From: an uncultured Peptoniphilus sp. | Lineage (GTDB): Bacteria > Bacillota > Clostridia > Tissierellales > Peptoniphilaceae | Direction: 5' to 3' | Assembly (NCBI GenBank): GCA_947254665.1 | Contig: CAMYEJ010000027.1 | Location: 1 to 12,331 of the forward strand | DNA: 12,331 nt | Shown: positions 1-6,197 of the stretch, one piece after another | How positions within the stretch are numbered: position 1 is the stretch's first letter | Layout of the letters: every line of letters starts with the position of its first letter | Translations under genes and position numbers: made by a program | The notes under the pieces: generated by a model | Seen by the model: the letters and a program-made list of their open reading frames with translations, nothing else | Database searches by the model: none | What the model was told of the DNA's origin: nothing

Positions 1-55
1 GTAGAAATTCTATGTGAATTTTCTTTCATAGTTTTTAAGATAAAATTTTAAAAAC

Positions 56-92
56 TTTATTTACCATACATAATTATGGTATAATAAACACA
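56..92 (+). promoter_or_regulatory. Promoter of the opp operon, extended -10 type
   Basis: A perfect TATAAT lies at 80-85, directly preceded by TGG at 77-79, which gives an extended -10 element. The -35 region is weak: TTTATT at 56-61 or TTATTT at 57-62, spaced 18 or 17 bases. Transcription would begin near 92, leaving a leader of about 26 bases before oppD. The -10 is overlapped by an inverted repeat, annotated separately. Confidence 0.7.
62..81. promoter_or_regulatory. Inverted repeat over the opp promoter, candidate operator
   Basis: TACCATA at 62-68 and TATGGTA at 75-81 are perfect 7-base inverted arms separated by CATAAT. The right arm overlaps the extended -10 element and the left arm fills the -35/-10 spacer, so a bound dimer would block RNA polymerase. 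I do not recognise the motif as the site of a named regulator. Short arms in AT-rich DNA can arise by chance, so this is a candidate only. Confidence 0.35.
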
Positions 93-118
93 ACTTAAAA
101 AAAGAATGGAGTAATTAA

Positions 119-1114
119 ATGGACAAAGAAGTTTTACTTGAGATGAAAGACCTACATACGGCTTTCAGAATCAAAGACGACTACTACGATGCCGTAGACG
201 ATGTTAATTTGTCCTTGTATCCAGATGAAGTTCTAGCGATAGTTGGAGAATCAGGATGTGGAAAATCCACCCTTGCTACAACTATAATGGGACTTCACGA
301 TTTTAATTACACTAGAGTATCTGGTGAAGTTATTTTCGAAGGTGAAAATATTCTGGAATATGACGAGGATAAATACAATGAAATCCGTGGTGGAAAAATC
401 GGTATGATTTTCCAAGACCCACTTTCAGCTCTTAATCCGCTTCAAAGAATTGAAGATCAAATCGAAGAAGCCCTTATCTATCACACTGATATGACCAAAG
501 AGCAAAGGATGGCCAGAGTAGAAGAGCTTTTAACCAGAGTTGGAATTGAAAATCCAAAGAGAATAATGAGGCAATATCCTCACGAACTTTCTGGTGGTAT
601 GAGACAAAGAGTTATTATCTCTATAGCTCTTGCATGTAAGCCTAAGATTATGATAGCTGACGAACCTACAACAGCTCTTGACGTAACTATTCAAGCACAA
701 ATACTAGACCTTATGCTTGATATACAAAAAGAAATGCACGCAGGTATTATACTTATCACCCACGACCTTGGTGTCGTAGCGCAAATGGCAGACAGAGTTG
801 CTGTAATGTATGCTGGAGAAATTGTAGAACTTGCAAATGTAAATGAATTATTTAAAAATCCTTTACATCCATATACAAGATCTCTTCTAAATTCTATTCC
901 TCAAAAGGATTCAGAAAATGAAGACCTACACGTTATTCAAGGTATGGTTCCTTCACTAGTAAATCTACCTCGTACAGGTTGTAGATTTGCTCCTAGAATT
1001 CCATGGGTTCCAGAAAGCGAACACGAAGAGATTACACAGCTTCACGAAGCTGAACCAGGACACTTTGTAAGATGTACTTGCTACAAACATTTTAAATTTG
1101 ATTACGAGGTGTAA
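119..1114 (+). CDS. oppD: Oligopeptide ABC transporter ATP-binding protein OppD
   Basis: One of two cytoplasmic ATPases powering peptide import through the OppBC channel. The 331-residue length is normal. Visible motifs: Walker A GESGCGKS 43-50, Q-loop Q99, ABC signature LSGGM 157-161, Walker B IMIADE 177-182, switch His215. The C-terminal oligopeptide/dipeptide transporter extension begins around NPLHPYTRSLL at 247-257. The ATG at 119 follows TGGAG at 107-111. This is the first gene of oppDFBCA, and its stop is two bases before the oppF ATG, implying coupled translation. Oddity: the C-terminal four-cysteine motif common in OppD/DppD (typically GC-x4-RC, then C, then C) keeps C288 and C319. 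The second position is Ile294 and the third is lost. OppD rather than OppF is assigned from gene order and the C-terminal region. The family is certain; the exact peptide range is not readable. Confidence 0.95.
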   Translation: MDKEVLLEMKDLHTAFRIKDDYYDAVDDVNLSLYPDEVLAIVGESGCGKSTLATTIMGLHDFNYTRVSGEVIFEGENILEYDEDKYNEIRGGKIGMIFQDPLSALNPLQRIEDQIEEALIYHTDMTKEQRMARVEELLTRVGIENPKRIMRQYPHELSGGMRQRVIISIALACKPKIMIADEPTTALDVTIQAQILDLMLDIQKEMHAGIILITHDLGVVAQMADRVAVMYAGEIVELANVNELFKNPLHPYTRSLLNSIPQKDSENEDLHVIQGMVPSLVNLPRTGCRFAPRIPWVPESEHEEITQLHEAEPGHFVRCTCYKHFKFDYEV

Positions 1115-1115
1115 T

Positions 1116-2054
1116 ATGGCTTTAATAGAAATAAAAGATTTAAAGGTTCACTACCCTATTCGTGGTGGATTTTTCAATAAAATTATAGATTATGTATATG
1201 CTGTTGACGGCGTAAATATGACTATAGACGAAGGTAAGACTATTGGACTTATCGGAGAATCAGGATCTGGTAAATCTACAATTGGTAAAACCATTGTAGG
1301 TCTTGAACATGTTACATCAGGAGAAATCCTATACAACGGACATGACGTAACTAAAAAATCAGTTAGAAAGTCTATCCATTATAACAAAGACGTTCAAATG
1401 ATTTTCCAAGACTCAATGAGTTCACTAGACCCTAGAAAAAGAGTTATCGATATTATAGGTGAACCTATTAGAAACTTCGAAAACTTAAATAAAGAAGAAG
1501 AATTTGAAAGAGTTCTAGAACTTCTTGCAATAGTAGGTATGGCTAAAGAAGCAATCTACAAGTACCCTCACGAATTCTCTGGTGGTCAAAGACAAAGAAT
1601 CGGGGTTGCAAGATCAGTTGCTTGTTATCCAAAACTAATAATTGCAGACGAACCAGTTTCAGCCCTTGACCTTTCAGTACAAGCTCAAGTACTAAACTAT
1701 ATGAAGAAAATTCAAAAAGATTTCAATCTAACATATATTTTCATCTCCCACGACTTAGGAGTTGTAAGACATATGTGTGACTACATCTATATAATGCACA
1801 GAGGTAGATTCGTAGAAGCAGGAACAAGAGAAGATATTTACAACAACCCAAAACATATTTACACCAGAAAACTTATCGCTTCTATTCCTGACACTGACCC
1901 TTCACTTAAAGAAGAACTTAAACGCCAAAGAGACGAAGTAGAAAAAGAATATGATGAAAAATATGATCTTTACTATGATAGCAATAATAAGGTATATCCA
2001 TTGACACAAATTTCTGATACTCACTTTGTCGCACTTAAAGGAGGAGAGAAATAA
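1116..2054 (+). CDS. oppF: Oligopeptide ABC transporter ATP-binding protein OppF
   Basis: Second ATPase of the peptide importer, expected to pair with OppD as a heterodimer under OppBC. With the ATG at 1116 the protein has 312 residues. Motifs: Walker A GESGSGKS 47-54, Q-loop Q98, signature FSGGQ 154-158, Walker B LIIADE 174-179, switch His212. After about residue 260 comes a charged, Tyr/Asp-rich tail lacking the cysteines seen in many OppF proteins. Start choice: the frame could open at TTG 1098, but that lies inside oppD and has no ribosome site. The ATG at 1116 has GAGGTG at 1106-1111 and lies two bases after the oppD stop. The oppF stop overlaps the oppB ATG by one base (TAATG), so translation is probably coupled through to oppB. 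Confidence 0.94.
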   Translation: MALIEIKDLKVHYPIRGGFFNKIIDYVYAVDGVNMTIDEGKTIGLIGESGSGKSTIGKTIVGLEHVTSGEILYNGHDVTKKSVRKSIHYNKDVQMIFQDSMSSLDPRKRVIDIIGEPIRNFENLNKEEEFERVLELLAIVGMAKEAIYKYPHEFSGGQRQRIGVARSVACYPKLIIADEPVSALDLSVQAQVLNYMKKIQKDFNLTYIFISHDLGVVRHMCDYIYIMHRGRFVEAGTREDIYNNPKHIYTRKLIASIPDTDPSLKEELKRQRDEVEKEYDEKYDLYYDSNNKVYPLTQISDTHFVALKGGEK

Positions 2055-3016
2055 TGTGGAAAACAGTCTTACGTAGAGTGCTTCTAATGATCCCTCAATT
2101 ATTTATATTGAGTTTATTAATCTTCATCATGGCTAAGATGATGCCAGGAGATGCACTTACTGGATCAATCGGTGGAAATGTTAAACCCGAAGTACTAGAA
2201 CAAATCAGACGTGAATCTGGATGGTATGACCCATGGTATCAACAATATTGGAGATGGATTTCAAAAGCTGTACAAGGCGACTTTGGAAAATCATTCCAAT
2301 ATAAGCAACCTGTAACTAGAGTAATCGGTGCAAGAGCTGCAAATACATTTGCATTAGCACTATTTGCAACTGTTCTAAGTTATATGATTGCACTTCCACT
2401 AGGAATTAAAGCTGGTAGAAACCCAGGATCAAGATTTGATAAAGGAGTTATTCTATATAACTTCATTTCATACGCAATGCCATCATTTGTACTATACCTA
2501 TTTACACTTTTACTATTTGGTTATGTACTTAAATGGTTACCAACAATGGGTTCTGTAGATCCTCACATAGCCAAAGGCTCATTTGCTTACTTCTTAAATA
2601 GAATGAAGCACCTTATCATGCCTGCGGGATGTATAGCTGTACTTTCAACAACTGGTACTATCCAATATCTAAGAAACGAAATCATAGATGCTAAGACCCA
2701 AGACTATGTTAAGACAGCTAGATCAAAGGGTGTACCTATGAAAAAAGTATATTCACATCATATATTTAGGAACTCTCTTCTACCAATAGCAGCATTCTTC
2801 GGATTCCAAATCACTGGTCTTCTTGGAGGATCAATGATTGCAGAAAGAATATTCAACTATCCTGGTATGGGTAACTTATTTATAGATGCCATACTACTTC
2901 GTGACTATTCTGTTGTAAATGCGTTAGTAATGCTATATGGATTTTTAAACTTACTTGGTTCATTACTTTCTGATATCATCATGAGTATCGTTGACCCAAG
3001 AATAAGAATAGAATAG
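2054..3016 (+). CDS. oppB: Oligopeptide ABC transporter permease OppB
   Basis: Integral membrane permease of the binding-protein-dependent family; with OppC it forms the peptide channel. It has 320 residues, normal for OppB. A first hydrophobic helix lies at about 9-29, followed by an extracytoplasmic loop containing the GDFGKSF stretch (75-81) typical of OppB/DppB. Further helices lie near 98-119, 133-160, 187-203, 243-262 and 287-309. The cytoplasmic EAA-type loop that docks on the ATPases is at about 218-245 (YVKTARSKG, then RNSLLP). A strong GGAGG at 2040-2044 precedes the ATG, which overlaps the oppF stop by one base. oppC follows after 12 bases. Confidence 0.94.
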   Translation: MWKTVLRRVLLMIPQLFILSLLIFIMAKMMPGDALTGSIGGNVKPEVLEQIRRESGWYDPWYQQYWRWISKAVQGDFGKSFQYKQPVTRVIGARAANTFALALFATVLSYMIALPLGIKAGRNPGSRFDKGVILYNFISYAMPSFVLYLFTLLLFGYVLKWLPTMGSVDPHIAKGSFAYFLNRMKHLIMPAGCIAVLSTTGTIQYLRNEIIDAKTQDYVKTARSKGVPMKKVYSHHIFRNSLLPIAAFFGFQITGLLGGSMIAERIFNYPGMGNLFIDAILLRDYSVVNALVMLYGFLNLLGSLLSDIIMSIVDPRIRIE

Positions 3017-3028
3017 GAGGCTACCATC

Positions 3029-3976
3029 ATGGATAAAAACAAAAAAGAGATAGCTCCTAATGAAGCAAAAGAAATAGAAATGAAGAAACTCGAAGAAGGA
3101 AAAATGGAAAACCCAATGGGTTTCAAAGTTATCCTTAGAGAGTTTGAAAAAGATAAAGTTGCAACAGTTGCATTTTGGCTAATCGTAGCATTCTTATCTT
3201 TTATAATTATCACATCATTCTTTATTTCAGAAGATTTAATCGTAAAAGTAGATATATTCGAAAAATACGCAAGACCATCTAGCGGAAGCTTCTGGACTTG
3301 GTTTGGAAAAGACTCCGGTGGACGTAGTGTAATGGCTCTTACAATCGTAGGTGCTCGTAACTCAGTTCTTATCGGATTCGGTGTAACAGTTATAACAACT
3401 TTTGTAGGACTTTTCGTAGGTCTTATGGTTGGATATTATGGAGGCAAATTTGACTCTGTAGTGATGAGAATTGTAGACTTTATATCACTTCTACCAGTTC
3501 TTATGATAATTATTGTACTTGTAACAATGATTAAAAACTTCTCAGCTATGAGCTTAATTTTAATAATGTCAGCTTTCTACTGGATAGGAACTGCAAGACT
3601 TGTAAGATCTAAAGCCCTATCAGAAAGTAGACGAGACTATGTAAATGCATCTAAGACTATGGGAACATCCGATCTTAAGATCATGTACGGTGGAATACTT
3701 CCAAACATTTCATCAATCCTTATAGTTGACTCAACTCTAGCCCTTGCAGGAAATATCGGTATTGAAACCTCACTTTCATTCTTAGGTTTCGGACTACCAG
3801 CTAACGTTCCTTCACTAGGTACACTTATAGCCCTTGCAAGTAAGCCAGAAATCATACAAGATAAACCATATGTATGGGTACCTGCATCATTAACAATATT
3901 GTTTTTGATGTTATGTATAAATTATGTCGGACAAGCACTGCGCCGTGCATCTGACGCAAGACAAAGATTAGGATGA
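3029..3976 (+). CDS. oppC: Oligopeptide ABC transporter permease OppC
   Basis: Second membrane permease of the importer. It has 315 residues: a hydrophilic, Lys/Glu-rich cytoplasmic N-terminus of about 43 residues, a first helix at about 44-67, then the core permease domain with helices near 112-136, 150-168, 172-190, 226-244 and 285-303. The EAA-type coupling loop is at about 199-225 (DYVNASKTMG, then GGILPN). The segment WFGKDSGGRS at 91-100 matches the OppC/DppC pattern of FGTDxxGRD preceding the core. AGGAGG at 3015-3020 overlaps the oppB stop and lies eight bases before the ATG. The oppA ATG follows after 13 bases. Confidence 0.94.
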   Translation: MDKNKKEIAPNEAKEIEMKKLEEGKMENPMGFKVILREFEKDKVATVAFWLIVAFLSFIIITSFFISEDLIVKVDIFEKYARPSSGSFWTWFGKDSGGRSVMALTIVGARNSVLIGFGVTVITTFVGLFVGLMVGYYGGKFDSVVMRIVDFISLLPVLMIIIVLVTMIKNFSAMSLILIMSAFYWIGTARLVRSKALSESRRDYVNASKTMGTSDLKIMYGGILPNISSILIVDSTLALAGNIGIETSLSFLGFGLPANVPSLGTLIALASKPEIIQDKPYVWVPASLTILFLMLCINYVGQALRRASDARQRLG

Positions 3977-3989
3977 CAGGAGGTAAGTA

Positions 3990-5828
3990 ATGAAAAATAT
4001 CCTAAAAAAAGTCTCACTACTTTTAGCATTTGCTATTATTCTTACTGCTTGCGGTAATGGTGGAGCAAATAAAGCTAACGGCAACAAAGCCAATGCAGGA
4101 GACGCACAACAAGAAGGATCAAAGCCAAATATGGAAGCTGTTATCGACAATGACGGAGACGTAATTGATGCAGCTGACGACACATTAAGAGTAGCTCTTA
4201 TTTCTGACTCTACTTTTAAGGGAGTATTAAACGGAGTACTAGCTCAAGATGATCTTGACTTTAACATCTTAGGTTACACAATGAACGGTGCTTCAGCAGG
4301 TGGACCTAACTTCGAAATGAACCAAAATCCAAAAGATGAAGTTCCAGTAAGATGGACATTTGATGCAAAAGCAAAAACTGCTACTGCAGAAATCAATCCT
4401 AAATTCAAATGGAACAATGGTGACCAAGTAACAACTGATGATATCATCAAAATGTACGAAATTGTATGTAACAAAGACTACATCATCGACTCTAAATCAG
4501 TAAGATTTGACGAAGACGTTCAAAACGTAGTTGGAACAGTTGAATACAACAAAGGCGAAGCTGATCATATCTCAGGACTTGAAAAAGTTGACGATTCTAA
4601 ACTTATCGTTCACTTTAAAGAATTCTACCCTTCAATCCTTTGGGGTGGCGGACTTCAATTCGAATATGTAAACGCAAAACAATACGAAGGTGTTGCTATG
4701 AAAGACGTTGCTGGTTGCGACGCTCTTAGAAAGAACCCTCTTTCATACGGACCTTACTATGTAACTAATATAGTTCCTGGTGAATCTGTTACTTTCAAAG
4801 CTAACGAACACTACATCTGGGGAGCTCCAAAAATCAAAAACCTTGAAATCAGAGTTCTTCCATCAGCTCAAGCTGTAGCTTCTATGAAAGCTGGAGAATT
4901 CGATATCTACCTAGGACCTGGTAACGACATCTACGGAGACGTTAAAGATCTATCTAACGTTAAGACTGTTGGTGTACCAAGACTTTCTTGGAACTACCTA
5001 GGATTCAAACTTGGTAAATGGGATGCTGATCAAGGAAAAGTTATATATGATCCAAACTGCAAGATGGCTGACCCAGTTTTAAGACAAGCAATGGGACATG
5101 CTATTGATAACGATTCAATCGGACAAAAATTCTTCAACGGATTATCTTACTTCGCAAACTCTCCAATCCCACCAGCATTTGGACAAATCTATGACCCAAC
5201 TGTAAAGGGATGCTACTTTGACATGGATCTTGCTAAGAAACTTCTTGATGACGCAGGATACAAAGATACTGACGGAGATGGATTCAGAGAAACTCCAGAT
5301 GGAAAACCTCTAGTAATCAACTTCGCTCACATGGCAGGTGGAGAAACTGCAGAACCACTATCTCAATACTATATACAACAATGGAAAGAAATTGGTCTTA
5401 ACGTAAAACTTTACGGAGATAGACTAATGGACTTCAACGTATTCTATGATAAGCTAGACGAAGACGATCCTGAAATCGATGCATTCATGGCTGGATGGAA
5501 CACTGGATCTAACCCAGACCCATCAGGATTCTTCGGAGAAGGAGCTAAGTTCAACATGCCAAGATACACTTCTCCAAAAATGCAAGAAGTTCTTAAGAAA
5601 ATCGCATCTAACGAAGCTTTAGATGAAGAATTCAGAACAAACGCATACAAAGAATTCCAAAAGATCGCTATGGAAGAAGTTCCATACATTCCAACAAGAT
5701 TCTCAACTGACTGGATTGTAATCAACAACAGAGTTAAACACTTTGACTACAGACCATACGTTGAAGGAGAACACTTCGGACTATACAGTGTAGAAGTAAC
5801 TTCAAAAGACAGAGCAGTAGCTCAATAA
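3990..5828 (+). CDS. oppA: Oligopeptide-binding lipoprotein OppA (SBP family 5)
   Basis: Extracellular receptor that captures peptides and delivers them to OppBCDF. It has 612 residues, with a lipoprotein signal peptide: basic start, hydrophobic run 8-18 and lipobox LTAC with Cys21 as the lipidation site. A short Asn/Gly/Lys-rich linker follows, then a family-5 solute-binding domain from about residue 55 to the end. An insert at 426-437 (DTDGDGFRETPD) has the spacing of an EF-hand-like calcium loop, with Asp at 426, 428, 430 and 437. The start has an excellent AGGAGGT at 3978-3984. It is the last gene of the operon; with only 13 bases before it, any private promoter would have to lie inside oppC. 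Codon use leans to C-ending Asp, Asn and Phe codons more than in its neighbours, which suggests high expression. The ligand could be peptides generally or a specific pheromone or dipeptide. Confidence 0.93.
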   Translation: MKNILKKVSLLLAFAIILTACGNGGANKANGNKANAGDAQQEGSKPNMEAVIDNDGDVIDAADDTLRVALISDSTFKGVLNGVLAQDDLDFNILGYTMNGASAGGPNFEMNQNPKDEVPVRWTFDAKAKTATAEINPKFKWNNGDQVTTDDIIKMYEIVCNKDYIIDSKSVRFDEDVQNVVGTVEYNKGEADHISGLEKVDDSKLIVHFKEFYPSILWGGGLQFEYVNAKQYEGVAMKDVAGCDALRKNPLSYGPYYVTNIVPGESVTFKANEHYIWGAPKIKNLEIRVLPSAQAVASMKAGEFDIYLGPGNDIYGDVKDLSNVKTVGVPRLSWNYLGFKLGKWDADQGKVIYDPNCKMADPVLRQAMGHAIDNDSIGQKFFNGLSYFANSPIPPAFGQIYDPTVKGCYFDMDLAKKLLDDAGYKDTDGDGFRETPDGKPLVINFAHMAGGETAEPLSQYYIQQWKEIGLNVKLYGDRLMDFNVFYDKLDEDDPEIDAFMAGWNTGSNPDPSGFFGEGAKFNMPRYTSPKMQEVLKKIASNEALDEEFRTNAYKEFQKIAMEEVPYIPTRFSTDWIVINNRVKHFDYRPYVEGEHFGLYSVEVTSKDRAVAQ

Positions 5829-5841
5829 TAAATGGCGCTTT

Positions 5842-5870
5842 AAAAACCTCTCCTAGGAGAGGTTTTTTTT
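5842..5870 (+). terminator. Intrinsic terminator of the opp operon
   Basis: The core CCTCTCCTAGGAGAGG at 5847-5862 is a perfect palindrome, giving a six-pair GC-rich stem with a CTAG loop. It is extended by A5842-5846 pairing with T5863-5867, and the T run continues to 5870. It begins 13 bases after the oppA stop. The flanking A run means it could also act weakly on the minus strand. Confidence 0.93.
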
Positions 5871-5981
5871 ATGCCTATTTTATTTGAAATGTGAAATGAA
5901 ATCCAAGTAAGATTTTTATTTTTTAGTTTATTATTTATTTTTTGTGTTTACAAACCATTTTTTAAATGGAGGTCTTTTTAT

Positions 5982-6047
5982 TTGTTTTTCATCGCTAAAG
6001 ATATACGGAACTCAGGTCTAACCAGTGTGGTTACAAATTACAAATAA
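5982..6047 (+). CDS. Possible 21-residue micropeptide ORF, doubtful
   Basis: A TTG at 5982 opens 21 sense codons ending with TAA at 6045-6047. GGAGG at 5968-5972 lies nine bases upstream, a plausible ribosome site. The predicted peptide reads approximately MFFIAKDIRNSGLTSVVTNY plus a final Lys. The ORF coincides with a local island of higher GC than its flanks and ends five bases before a GC hairpin. I recognise no family and found no good promoter upstream. It may instead be a small RNA, a remnant of a lost gene, or chance. Confidence 0.15.
   Translation: MFFIAKDIRNSGLTSVVTNYK
6019..6033. repeat. Short perfect hairpin in the GC-richer island
   Basis: TAACCA (6019-6024) and TGGTTA (6028-6033) form a six-pair stem with a GTG loop, inside the GC-richer stretch between the two convergent terminators. 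It has no following T run, so it is not a terminator. It could be part of a small structured RNA. Confidence 0.4.
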
Positions 6048-6065
6048 AAAACGAGGTTGCCCTCG
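6045..6065 (-). terminator. Intrinsic terminator of the trmN6-rsmI-nurA-herA operon
   Basis: Read on the minus strand, CGAGG, loop GCAA and CCTCG (6065 down to 6052) are followed at once by six T residues. The GCAA tetraloop is of the stable GNRA class. It lies about 130 bases after the herA stop, giving a long AT-rich 3' UTR. On the plus strand the T run is separated from the stem by CC, so termination there would be weaker. Confidence 0.82.
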
Positions 6066-6110
6066 CCTTTTATATTTATACTATGATTTTGTATTTCTAT
6101 TTGGATTTTA

Positions 6111-6143
6111 TATCTATTATTTATCTATTATTTATCTTTTATT
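6111..6143. repeat. 11-bp tandem repeat, three copies
   Basis: TATCTATTATT occurs at 6111-6121 and 6122-6132, with a third copy differing by one base (TATCTTTTATT) at 6133-6143. It lies in the 3' untranslated region of the herA operon. The unit is about one helical turn, but low-complexity slippage is a sufficient explanation. Confidence 0.75.
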
Positions 6144-6197
6144 TTCCTCTTGTCGTTAATATTTCATTCTTATATTTTTTATTCTCGCCAAGAAAAC

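Larger units (their letters stand above)
5829..6197. other. Convergent intergenic region between oppA and herA
   Basis: This 369-base gap has no convincing conventional gene. It contains the opp terminator, an AT-rich stretch (5871-5960), a GC-richer island at about 5985-6035 with a small hairpin and possible short ORF, the minus-strand terminator (6045-6065), and an 11-bp tandem repeat (6111-6143). A hydrophobic ORF on the plus strand from 6083 runs into antisense herA; it has no ribosome site and is not accepted. Confidence 0.8.

Noticed and set aside
16..32. Possible CodY box upstream of opp (AATTTTC half-site)
   Set aside because: Only the left half matches the AATTTTCWGAAAATT consensus; the right half is almost wholly mismatched.
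1098..1115. TTG start for oppF, adding six residues
   Set aside because: It lies within oppD and lacks a ribosome site; the ATG at 1116 has GAGGTG and the expected family N-terminus.
3968..4183. Minus-strand ORF antisense to the start of oppA, and similar antisense ORFs under opp, herA and brnQ
   Set aside because: All are mirror frames of strongly supported genes, with no ribosome sites or recognisable protein motifs.
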